A stretch of DNA of 41,314 bases. Origin: Saccoglossus kowalevskii (taxonomy: Eukaryota > Hemichordata > Enteropneusta > Harrimaniidae). The first letter of the stretch is position 1. Each line of letters opens with the position of its first letter. A program made the translations under genes and the position numbers. Below the pieces are notes generated by a model. That model ran no database searches and was not told where the DNA came from. It saw only the letters and a list, made by a program, of their open reading frames with translations. The DNA lies in the NCBI RefSeq assembly GCF_000003605.2, contig NW_003126888.1, positions 181,346 through 222,659 of the forward strand, written 5' to 3'. Positions 37,546 to 41,314 of the stretch are shown here, one piece after another.

Positions 37546-39425
37546 TGTCTATGGTGTTGTCTTTTTTCACATGGGTGAAATATAATCGACAGGTGCATTG
37601 TGGGATTGGGCTGATGGTGATCGTAATGTTTTTTGTTGCTCGTGCTATGCCCTTGAGACTTGCATGTGTAGTTGTTCATTGCTAGCATGTGTTCAGCTCT
37701 TTCAAAGTGCGCTGCCTTACATTGTTTCATATCATCATTTGCTTTTCAGTATTACTACTATTGAAAACAAGCTAGCAGTTGAACCACCCTCGAAGCAGAG
37801 AAGGTACGCAAATACAGTCATACACTGAATTTGGCTGACCAAATCAAATTCCTTCATGGTTGTCAAACAAACAAAAATCCCCTACAAAAAATAAAGATGT
37901 CAGTTTTGTTTAATTTCCTCCCAAAATCCTGTGTTGAATTTTGTGTTGTATTATCTCGTGTATATTTCTGTAAAACCCTAGAAAACTCATGCTGTCGCTC
38001 TCTGCTTCTGAGGCTTATGTTTAATCAACCCATTCCATAATTACCAATAGTGTTTTGTGTTTTAACTGTGTTTTTTTTGTGTGAACCCTATGTGTTTTAT
38101 GTTTAGGTAGGTATATGTGTGTGTTGTTGATGGCACCATGAGACAACCACTTCACTCTTGTTTGGGGCAAGTGATAGTATATCTTAAAGTAGGCCACAAC
38201 TTGTCTCATCTCGTCTTGAAATGATTTCAAACAAAACAGCAAGATTCTAGCTGTGTTGGGTGGAAATAGTTCTCAAATATAAAAGTATGATGTAATAGTT
38301 TTGTGTATTGGTTTTATAACCGAACCAGGTCCATTTATTTTGTGTCATGATGTTGATGAATTAAGTAACATAAATATATTAACAATTATAAAATAATTTT
38401 TCCCTTCTAGAAATATTCAAATTTTTTTCATACTGCTTATCAAACATTTACATAATGAAACATGTCTTCTATTATTAATTTGTTTGCAGTTGTAATTGGA
38501 ATTGTCTTGTTTAATTCTTTATCTAAATTGAGGTCCAAAATATTAGAGCTTTGGAGAAATGTACCCATCATCCTATTGTATTCTGTGCACAGTGTGACAA
38601 GCACAATGCTGCAAAGATTCCATCCACATTTGCTTGTCTCTGTAGTGTGATTGAGTTGTGAACATGAATCATGTTATTACTTACGTGCAATTTATAATGA
38701 CATTATCTCAGCTATTCTGGATTTAGTTTGAATAAAAGCTGAGACAGTTTTTGAAGTACCTACCACTGTTTGAATTCTGAATTTAAGTTAGAAGGTCTTA
38801 CATTAGGGCATCAAAGCTATCATCAGTCTTTGTAAAATCCATTTCAGTCTGAGCAAATTAGTACAGACTACTGCTAGGTAATTTTTACAGCTCTCAGGTT
38901 TGAATCTGCTTTAAACAGGTAGTAAAAGGAAAAGGGTGTTAGATGTCCTAAAAGTGTGAGGATGTCAGATTTTAGAAGTCTTATAAATTTCTAGAGATGA
39001 GTTTTTTTCTTCCTTGATTGCCTTTGCTTCCATGCATGTGAAAAGGAATATTAAATTTTCGTTTTTGCAATCTATTTGGACAAAATATTATTGATATCAT
39101 CTTGATATCCATTTTTATATATCTGTAAGATGTTTCTGAGGGAGATCATACAAGTATGTCATAAGTCAAAAACTGGTTATAATAAATAAGCCCTTTCTGT
39201 GGTAGCAACCATCGAACACTCTCCAGGAACTTTAAACTTGTATATTTTCACTATGTTAGTGTATATGTATCAATGTTCAATCTGTGTTTTATACAAAGAA
39301 AATAAAACTGTACTTCCTTTACATTGCAGGACTTGGGTCACTCACAACACGAGATGGAAGAAGAACGACGTCGATGTCAGGGTGCTCTTGACACGCTTAG
39401 AAAGTGCGTTAAGCAGATCGTTTGA
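6878..39425 (+). CDS. GSE1: GSE1 orthologue, whole gene (16 coding exons, joined CDS 3915 nt, 1304 aa)
   Basis: Joined by hand: 6878-6950, 19635-19850, 20842-21032, 23192-23340, 24660-24851, 26259-26468, 27808-28163, 29326-29519, 29721-29833, 30189-30940, 31648-31863, 32254-32334, 32443-32970, 33748-34191, 34488-34591, 39330-39425. All introns are GT-AG, all junctions conserve phase, and the sum is divisible by three with a single terminal TGA. The product shares ordered blocks with vertebrate GSE1: SFAAALRKLAKQA, STPPVVTIAPT, the Arg/Glu tract, LDMEEKKRREA, LDTS..K.E....LGLATQTQKE, FAQEFHESVLQSTQ, and a C-terminal coiled coil ending in LRKC. Human GSE1 is about 1200 residues, so 1304 is a comparable length. 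Known for the family: nuclear, co-purifies with LSD1/CoREST/HDAC1/2 (BHC) complexes. That this orthologue does the same is inference. Exons 2-16 are secure. Exon 1 is less certain because it rests on phase and a donor site only. Confidence 0.93.
13380..13620. mobile_element. MITE-like element with short terminal inverted repeats
   Basis: The left end AACCTTTTCACCACC (13380-13394) is mirrored by GGTGAAAAGGTT at the right end (13609-13620). Similar direct words gggatcattctgaa (left flank) and gggattctgaac (right flank) lie just outside, possibly an imperfect duplicated target. There is no coding capacity. Confidence 0.5.
13715..13886. mobile_element. Foldback/MITE-like element, copy A
   Basis: It starts ACTGTAAAATACTTTATTTT and ends with the inverted form aaaagtactttacag. 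It belongs to the same family as the copies at 33165-33370 and 34984-35193: shared ends and the internal word gacgagttgaatgtaaaa/gacgagttgaatataaaa. Non-coding. Confidence 0.75.
14275..14769 (-). pseudogene. Unidentified minus-strand coding-like fragment, frame broken
   Basis: Reading the minus strand, a good acceptor (ttattttctctacag) ends at 14770. It is followed by an open frame including PLWQDGFILKMGTHHQWLVH that stops at about 14579. A second frame then runs from about 14590 down to 14275, including SEGIRKQYSSVEDRPVDVSY and ending LPKS. Both frames look protein-like in composition, and the DNA is richer in CG dinucleotides than its surroundings. I do not recognise the protein. It could be a decayed exon or retrocopy, a transposon fragment, or chance. 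No matching donor or poly(A) signal was established. Confidence 0.25.
16100..16139 (+). CDS. Possible alternative first coding exon of GSE1
   Basis: The ATG at 16100 opens 13 codons plus one base (MTSTREVTTRFNK) and ends AAAG before gtaaac. It exits in phase 1, the phase exon 2 requires, and an in-frame stop lies upstream of the ATG. About 130 bp upstream is CAAGATGGCG (15964-15973), resembling the YY1-type motif often found near animal promoters. Support is phase and motif only; one exon in three would match phase by chance. Confidence 0.25.
19635..19850 (+). CDS. GSE1: GSE1 coding exon 2 (N-terminal conserved block)
   Basis: Acceptor ttgcag at 19629-19634, donor gtagga at 19851, phase 1 in and phase 1 out, residues about 25-97. 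The exon reads GVSHGVKPPPLTMVSSG, then RTTATV, a Ser/Thr/Asn-rich stretch, and SFAAALRKLAKQA. Human GSE1 begins MKGMSHEPKSPSLGM, continues RTTATV, and has SFAAALRKLAKQA, so order and spacing agree. This is the most diagnostic N-terminal signature of the family. A reading from an intronic ATG at 19523 into this exon is possible on paper, but the upstream part is low-complexity intron. Confidence 0.95.
19851..20841 (+). other. GSE1: GSE1 intron 2
   Basis: Donor gtagga, acceptor ctacag. No repeat family recognised. The segment at about 20540-20820 is richer in CG dinucleotides than the rest of the intron, but I could not assign it. Confidence 0.8.
20842..21032 (+). CDS. GSE1: GSE1 coding exon 3 (STPPVVTIAPT motif)
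   Basis: Acceptor ctacag at 20836-20841, donor gtaagt at 21033, phase 1 in and phase 0 out, residues about 97-160. The sequence is Ser/Ala/Pro-rich (SPAVSPASSSHSASSTPAA) and then contains STPPVVTIAPT, which is identical to the human protein over 11 residues as I recall it. The exon ends in GYGERR, comparable to the GVWRSESRQ region in human. There is no ATG-initiated reading frame here, so the exon is only visible when splice sites are followed. Confidence 0.93.
21033..23191 (+). other. GSE1: GSE1 intron 3
   Basis: Donor gtaagt, acceptor tttcag. It holds the long-armed foldback element at 21135-21565 close to the donor and a poly-A run at about 23112-23127. Nothing else supported. Confidence 0.8.
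21135..21565. mobile_element. Foldback/MITE-like element, copy D, with about 38-bp inverted ends
   Basis: The left arm 21135-21173 (actgtaaagtcatttatttt...) is the inverted form of the right arm 21528-21565 (...aaaataaatggttttacaga) with few mismatches. The ends resemble those of copies A-C (ACTGTAAA, TTTATTTTC), but the interior is longer (431 bp total) and different, so it is a related subfamily. Non-coding. Confidence 0.75.
23192..23340 (+). CDS. GSE1: GSE1 coding exon 4 (possible SUMO site)
   Basis: Acceptor tttcag at 23186-23191, donor gtataa at 23341, phase 0 in and phase 2 out, residues 161-210. It begins EEEHQERSSSERH and contains IKQE around Lys184, a consensus psi-K-x-E SUMOylation motif, followed by a Pro/Ser/Ala/Thr-rich part ending AIPYR. 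Similarity to human is weak here apart from position and composition. The exon is supported by both splice sites and by the frame of its neighbours. Confidence 0.88.
23341..24659 (+). other. GSE1: GSE1 intron 4
   Basis: Donor gtataa, acceptor ttctag. It contains the 49-bp tandem duplication at 23674-23771. Otherwise AT-rich with no supported feature. Confidence 0.8.
23674..23771. repeat. 49-bp tandem duplication
   Basis: Two adjacent 49-bp copies beginning taccgatatatggg and taccaatatatggg, each ending in ...cattt. They differ at only two visible positions, so the duplication is recent. Confidence 0.95.
24660..24851 (+). CDS. GSE1: GSE1 coding exon 5 (Pro/His/Tyr-rich segment)
   Basis: Acceptor ttctag at 24654-24659, donor gtgagt at 24852, phase 2 in and out, residues 210-274. 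The exon opens RPVPHHARKEE and ends YLPHQPPFQYPPFR. Human GSE1 has RPVHHVVPP at the matching place and ends the equivalent segment SYLAPHPFPHPAFR, so both edges align. It is a symmetric exon and skipping it would keep the frame. Confidence 0.93.
24852..26258 (+). other. GSE1: GSE1 intron 5
   Basis: Donor gtgagt, acceptor tttaag. AT-rich with poly-T runs. The word acagtcaaacctgtgtataa near 25738-25757 resembles the end of a widespread invertebrate repeat family, but no second end was found. Confidence 0.75.
26259..26468 (+). CDS. GSE1: GSE1 coding exon 6 (GVRYP segment)
   Basis: Acceptor tttaag at 26253-26258, donor gtaagt at 26469, phase 2 in and out, residues 274-344. The sequence is rich in Pro, His and Leu, with PFLHLHHPGQ and FQYPGVRYPHDLG. 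The latter matches HLHLSGVRYPPELSHS of human GSE1. The exon ends AIDR, just before the Arg/Glu tract, as in the vertebrate protein. It is a symmetric exon. Confidence 0.94.
26469..27807 (+). other. GSE1: GSE1 intron 6
   Basis: Donor gtaagt, acceptor ccccag with a good pyrimidine tract. It carries the MITE-like element at 26550-26703; the rest shows nothing specific. Confidence 0.8.
26550..26703. mobile_element. Short CG-containing MITE-like element
   Basis: The left arm tattaaagcgggagggttgt (from 26550) and following bases to about 26586 match the inverse of the right arm (about 26661-26703, cccatctacgcatgcgcagg ... tgctttaata) with scattered mismatches. Arms of roughly 38 bp enclose about 75 bp. 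It is far more GC-rich than the surrounding intron. No coding capacity. Confidence 0.7.
27808..28163 (+). CDS. GSE1: GSE1 coding exon 7 (Arg/Glu mixed-charge tract)
   Basis: Acceptor ccccag at 27802-27807, donor gtaagt at 28164, phase 2 in and phase 1 out, residues 344-463. About 75 residues are nearly pure alternating Arg/Lys and Glu, followed by RKRQLEEARC and a more ordinary Asp/Val/Asn-containing tail ending VYSPE. Human GSE1 has a similar RERERER/KERERE tract at the same place. Arginine-rich mixed-charge domains are known to act as nuclear condensate or speckle signals and to form long single helices; such a role here is inference. The DNA is purine-only over long runs, which keeps the opposite strand open and yields spurious Ser/Phe/Leu frames. 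Confidence 0.95.
28164..29325 (+). other. GSE1: GSE1 intron 7
   Basis: Donor gtaagt, acceptor tttcag. It contains open frames on both strands (about 28120-28500) with no recognisable motif; I see no feature. Confidence 0.75.
29326..29519 (+). CDS. GSE1: GSE1 coding exon 8 (EEKW coiled coil)
   Basis: Acceptor tttcag at 29320-29325, donor gtatga at 29520, phase 1 in and phase 0 out, residues 463-527. The second half, KLEQEEKWQLKQRQLRMQK and then EERQHDVSHYRHHLLHQQQ, aligns with human NEEEKWLARQRRLRQEKEDRQ and SQVSEFRQQVLEQH. A charged amphipathic helix or coiled coil is likely. The first part is Ser/Asp/Gln-rich linker. Confidence 0.94.
29721..29833 (+). CDS. GSE1: GSE1 coding exon 9 (charged helix)
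   Basis: Acceptor tttcag at 29715-29720, donor gtacga at 29834, phase 0 in and phase 2 out, residues 528-565. It reads HLGRHPHIKKNDHGH followed by RERDIIHREREALLQQ, a continuation of the charged helix of exon 8. Its start HLGRHP corresponds to HLDMGRPP in the human protein. The intron before it is only 201 bp. Confidence 0.9.
29834..30188 (+). other. GSE1: GSE1 intron 9
   Basis: 355-bp intron between donor gtacga and acceptor ctcag. Nothing seen in it. Confidence 0.8.
30189..30940 (+). CDS. GSE1: GSE1 coding exon 10 (largest exon; DUF3736-type core)
   Basis: Acceptor ctcag at 30184-30188, donor gtaggc at 30941, phase 2 in and phase 1 out, residues 565-816. The first half is His/Gln/Arg-rich with a short Gln run (about residues 664-672). 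The second half has KVVNQLERAEKEV, then STLDMEEKKRREARLNGTYF (from about residue 739), an acidic SSDSEESDSDNDED patch (about 759-772), RPPIQLDTS (about 788-796), and LFGILGLATQTQKE (about 802-815). Human has SKLDLEERRRREAQEKGYYY, an acidic patch, QPPLKLDTS and LFGLTTQQQKE in the same order. This block corresponds to the region I know as DUF3736 in GSE1. Its function is not established, but the conservation marks it as a structured core. Confidence 0.96.
30941..31647 (+). other. GSE1: GSE1 intron 10
   Basis: Donor gtaggc, acceptor tcacag. It contains two imperfect adjacent copies of a roughly 31-bp word (tgcacagtagctgcttgac / tgcacaataactggttgacc) at about 31330-31391. Otherwise nothing. Confidence 0.75.
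31648..31863 (+). CDS. GSE1: GSE1 coding exon 11 (basic NLS and FEEK segment)
   Basis: Acceptor tcacag at 31642-31647, donor gtgggc at 31864, phase 1 in and out, residues 816-888. It opens with KNRKRKRRRLYRE (about residues 819-831), a probable nuclear localisation signal equivalent to human QKRRKRRRMLRERSPSPP, followed by SSSPPPKRKTPSP, a candidate proline-directed phosphorylation region. It then has LPDFEEKRQFLFEMGL, matching human NFEEKKKFLTIFNL. There is no internal in-frame ATG early in the exon, so it is found only by splice logic. Confidence 0.95.
31864..32253 (+). other. GSE1: GSE1 intron 11
   Basis: 390-bp intron between donor gtgggc and acceptor tttcag. Nothing specific seen. Confidence 0.8.
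32254..32334 (+). CDS. GSE1: GSE1 coding exon 12 (81-nt symmetric exon)
   Basis: Acceptor tttcag at 32248-32253, donor gtgggt at 32335, phase 1 in and out, residues 888-915. It encodes a charged helix-like stretch, ELARQRQLSDAEKARRLGL, comparable in position to the human segment after FNLTHISAEKRKDKERLVE, though identity is low. Exact multiples of three and symmetric phase make it a possible cassette exon. Confidence 0.88.
32443..32970 (+). CDS. GSE1: GSE1 coding exon 13 (His/Gln-rich, FAQEFHESVLQSTQ)
   Basis: Acceptor ctgtag at 32437-32442, donor gtgagt at 32971, phase 1 in and out, residues 915-1091. It starts VSPSIALLKQHEIEKYD, continues through a long His/Pro/Gln low-complexity part and a Ser run, and ends with FAQEFHESVLQSTQ (about residues 1064-1077). 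Human GSE1 has FAHQFHESVLQSTQ, differing at two positions. This motif is one of the strongest family signatures outside the coiled coils. Confidence 0.96.
32971..33747 (+). other. GSE1: GSE1 intron 13
   Basis: Donor gtgagt, acceptor tttcag. It is largely occupied by foldback element copy B (33165-33370). Confidence 0.8.
33165..33370 (+). mobile_element. Foldback/MITE-like element, copy B
   Basis: It starts ACTGTGAAATACTTTATTTT and ends atagtattctacagt, its inverted form. Inner arms also pair (ctggaattaattttcg versus cgaaaattaattccaa). It closely resembles the reverse complement of copy C at 34984-35193 along its whole length. Confidence 0.85.
33748..34191 (+). CDS. GSE1: GSE1 coding exon 14 (Ser/Ala tract, WPGLE motif)
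   Basis: Acceptor tttcag at 33742-33747, donor gtatgt at 34192, phase 1 in and out, residues 1091-1239. The first half has Ser, Ala and Thr runs encoded by repeated tct/tca and gca triplets, followed by Leu/Arg/Asp-rich and Pro/His-rich stretches. It ends MYRWPGLEVLMEAYQRHVA, which matches human RKWQGIEAVFEAYQEHIEE and begins the C-terminal coiled coil. Confidence 0.95.
34488..34591 (+). CDS. GSE1: GSE1 coding exon 15 (C-terminal coiled coil, first half)
   Basis: Acceptor ctatag at 34482-34487, donor gtacgt at 34592, phase 1 in and phase 0 out, residues 1239-1273. It encodes EQSMEREILRDHMLRLQNQ and continues to HLRMRMS. It aligns without gaps to human EQNLERQVLQTQCRRLEAR and the following residues. 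It is a regular charged heptad-like helix, expected to be a coiled coil. Confidence 0.95.
34984..35193 (-). mobile_element. Foldback/MITE-like element, copy C
   Basis: It begins actgtaccatactttatttt and ends aaataaagtattttacagt. It is the reverse orientation of copy B, sharing among others the words tgattcagtgaaaataaaat and gcgaaaattaattccagcta in inverted form. Length 210 bp versus 206 bp for copy B. Confidence 0.85.
37438..37544. repeat. TATG then (GT)37 microsatellite
   Basis: A short run of TATG repeats (about 37438-37470) leads into 37 uninterrupted GT dinucleotides at 37471-37544. Reading frames across it on either strand are artefacts. Confidence 0.98.
37750..37803 (+). other. 54-nt exon-like segment in intron 15
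   Basis: Preceded by a pyrimidine tract and ttttcag (ending 37749) and followed by gtacgc (37804). One frame is open (ITTIENKLAVEPPSKQRR), but that frame would need a phase-2 donor upstream. From exon 15 (phase 0) the frame is TAT TAC TAC TAT TGA, which stops after four codons. It could be an alternative exon that truncates the protein, or a chance pair of splice-like sites. Confidence 0.3.
39330..39425 (+). CDS. GSE1: GSE1 coding exon 16 (last coding exon, stop)
   Basis: Acceptor ttgcag at 39324-39329, phase 0 in, stop TGA at 39423-39425, residues 1274-1304. It encodes DLGHSQHEMEEERRRCQG and ends LDTLRKCVKQIV. Joined directly to exon 15, the whole coiled coil matches human GSE1 position for position up to LRKC, so no coding exon is missing between them in the main transcript. 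Confidence 0.95.
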   Translation, partial: DLGHSQHEMEEERRRCQGALDTLRKCVKQIV

Positions 39426-40570
39426 ATGCTCACTTGTTGATTCCTGGGTAAAGCCAAGCTAAGAAAGCTGCCATGACATGAAAGGTTCACCTATTTTCAT
39501 GCCCATGGTTATTATATACTCGCCCAGTAAGAAGTTGGATGTTTTTATACAATGCTGTGGCTGCTGCCCGGACGTTTTATTGTAAAAAGAACATAAGATG
39601 CTATATCAGCCACTGGGTAAAGTGATTGGAGCACTGCCATTGGTTGAAAATGATTTAACATTCAGACAGTGAAACAATTTGAGGAAATAATTTACCAACA
39701 AACATTTACTGACTTTGAAGTTCCTCTCTATATTGAACCCTTTGAGGGCGCCCTTCTCTATAGTTCATCACTGCAAGTGTTTAGTTCTTTCAGAATGCAG
39801 GGTTTTAAGGAAAGGCGCTTGAAAGCTTTAATTTGTCAAAAAAAATGCTGCAAATAAACAAATGTTGTGATTCACTTTTGAAAATAAAATGCAAATCATG
39901 ACTTTCGAAGAAATAATTGTGGATAATTCGGAAGTTTTTATTGTGGATGCGTTTATTTTGTTGATGGGACCAGAATTGTAACAAATTTTTTTTTAACTTA
40001 TTTAAATGCAAATAAATGAAATGTACACATTGGGTATTATATAAATATAGTGTCACAAGAGTAAGCTGTTGCAGATGGCTAATGAGGGGGGGGGGATTTA
40101 TAGATGTGACGATGTTTAGAGAGAGACGTAGAAGCAATACCGACATACAATGAAATTTTTAGCAAGCAAGGTAAAAAAATCATGTCAAACTTTAAGATAC
40201 ACAAATCTTTTATTGGATTTACATGCTTGTAGATATTTCCATAAAAGTGAAATAAATGATAATTTAAAAACAAAAAAAATAAGATAACCATTGTTTTGTA
40301 GATATTCAGTGAATTGGTTGGAGTAGTATTGTTATTATCCTGTGGAATATTCTATTTGTTGCCTTAATTTATTGTCACTCTAAACTGGTGGATAAAAAGA
40401 CTTATTTTCTAGATTAGTATTACTTTTTACTGTTATTTAAAGCTTTAAGTATTGGGACAAGAAATTGTTGCACTTGTATAGAGTGCCTTTTAAAGATTGA
40501 CAGATTAATATTAAAGTTTTTTTTATGTCCAAGAATACATTGCGTTAGTTTTGTCTTCTGTGTTGAAACA
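39426..40570 (+). other. GSE1: GSE1 3' UTR and proximal downstream region
   Basis: No supported reading frame. Four AATAAA hexamers are visible at 39853-39858, 39883-39888, 40011-40016 and 40251-40256, so the transcript could end at any of several sites between about 39.87 and 40.28 kb. A short poly-G run lies near 40086-40095. Which signal is used cannot be told from sequence alone. Confidence 0.6.
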
Positions 40571-41314
40571 ATGGTTGCCCATATTAAGCACTTGCTATGC
40601 AAGTGCCAAAGGATTACCCCATATCAAGTGTTATTCCGCACCAGAGCCCTGAGATTGTCCTATATCAAGTGTTACTCTGTACCAGAGCCCTGAGATTGTC
40701 CTATATCAAGTGTTACTCTGTACCAGAGCCCTGAGATTGTCCTATATCAAGTGTTATTCTGTACCAGAGCCCTGAGATTGTCCTACATCAAGTGTTATTC
40801 TGTACCAGAACCTGGGGACTGGTCTATATCAAGTGTTATTCTGTACCAGAACCCAAAGGGTACCCTATATCAAGTGATATTCTGTACCAGAACCCAAAGG
40901 GTATCCAATATAAAGTGTTATTCTGTACCAGAGCCCAAAGGGTACCCAGTATAAAGTGTTATTCTGTACCAGAGCCCAAGGGTTGCCCTATATCAAGTGT
41001 TATTCTGTACCAGAGCCCAAGGGTTGCCCTATATCAAGTGTTATTCTGTGCCAGAACCCAAAGGTTGCCATATATCAAGTGTTATTCTGTACCATAACCC
41101 AAGGGTTACCATATATCACGTGTTATTCTGTACCAGAGACCAATGGTACCCAGTATAAAGTGTTATTCTGTACCAGAGCCCAAGGGTTGCCATATAGCAA
41201 GTGTTTTTCTGTACCAGAGCCCAAGGGTTACCCTATATTAAGTGTTACTCTGTACCAGAGACCAAGGGTACCCAGTATATAGTGTTATTCTGACCAGAGC
41301 CCAAGGGTTACCAT
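40571..41314. repeat. 41-bp tandem minisatellite, about 17 clear copies, runs off the window
   Basis: The unit is about 41 bp around the core CAAGTGTTATTCTGTACCAG. Copies are adjacent with no spacers, mostly 41 bp with a few of 40 bp. The first clear unit starts near 40621; a diverged unit (ggttgcccatattaagca...) extends the array back to about 40571. The first four clear copies end ccctgagattgtc, while later ones end cccaagggttgcc or cccaaagggtacc, so at least two subfamilies exist. A cagtataaagtg variant recurs in the second half. The plus strand has few stops in any frame, giving spurious frames. Confidence 0.95.

Larger units (their letters stand above)
34592..39329 (+). other. GSE1: GSE1 intron 15 (4.7 kb)
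   Basis: Donor gtacgt, acceptor ttgcag. It contains foldback copy C (34984-35193), the TATG/GT microsatellite (about 37438-37544) and a 54-nt exon-like segment (37750-37803). The remaining sequence has no supported feature. Confidence 0.8.

Noticed and set aside
37413-37730. Thr/His-rich and Cys/Val-rich frames across the GT repeat
   Set aside because: Direct translations of the GT/CA microsatellite.
40751-41282. Repetitive SVPEPKGYP-type open frames at the window end
   Set aside because: They are translations of the 41-bp minisatellite; the frame changes every unit and no start context or homology supports a protein.
40571-41314. Possible CRISPR-like array
   Set aside because: Units abut with no unique spacers and the genome is eukaryotic; it is an ordinary tandem minisatellite.
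1-41314. tRNA, rRNA, operon or prokaryotic defence-type systems
   Set aside because: No tRNA-like boxes or rRNA words noticed, and the gene structure is clearly that of an animal genome with spliced exons.

Overview
This is a eukaryotic (animal) genomic window: AT-rich, long GT-AG introns, short exons, no bacterial-style gene packing. It contains one gene that I can support strongly. It is an invertebrate orthologue of vertebrate GSE1 (KIAA0182), a coiled-coil nuclear protein associated with the LSD1/CoREST/HDAC (BHC) co-repressor. The species cannot be fixed from sequence alone. The intron sizes and abundant small foldback elements with ACTGTAAAATACTTTATTTT-type ends suggest a marine invertebrate (hemichordate, cephalochordate or mollusc type), but this is only an impression.

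Layout. Positions 1 to about 6600 hold no gene I can support; there is an ATATA pentanucleotide array at about 305-423. A less AT-rich stretch (about 6230-6877) leads into a candidate first coding exon (6878-6950). A 12.7 kb first intron follows. It carries a MITE-like element (13380-13620), a foldback element (13715-13886), an unidentified minus-strand coding-like fragment (about 14275-14769) and a possible alternative first exon (16100-16139). Exons 2 to 15 lie between 19635 and 34591. Intron 15 (4.7 kb) contains another foldback element, a GT microsatellite and a 54-nt exon-like segment. The last coding exon ends with TGA at 39423-39425. The 3' UTR follows with several AATAAA signals, and the window ends inside a 41-bp minisatellite (40571-41314).

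The 16 exons were joined by hand using GT/AG sites and codon phase. Every junction keeps the reading frame, and the total is 3915 nt, or 1304 codons plus stop. Domain order matches the vertebrate protein: N-terminal SFAAALRKLAKQA block, STPPVVTIAPT motif, Pro/His/Tyr-rich region, long Arg/Glu mixed-charge tract, EEKW coiled coil, the DUF3736-type LDMEEKKRREA to LGLATQTQKE block, a basic NLS, FAQEFHESVLQSTQ, and a C-terminal WPGLEVLMEAYQ coiled coil ending in TLRKC. The C-terminal coiled coil aligns without gaps to the human sequence as I remember it.

I found no evidence of a novel multi-gene system. The more interesting points are the following: two oppositely oriented copies of the foldback element bracketing exons 14-15, a phase-compatible second first exon, a 54-nt exon-like segment that would truncate the conserved C-terminus, the minus-strand decayed coding-like fragment in intron 1, and the 41-bp array with subfamily structure just downstream of the gene.
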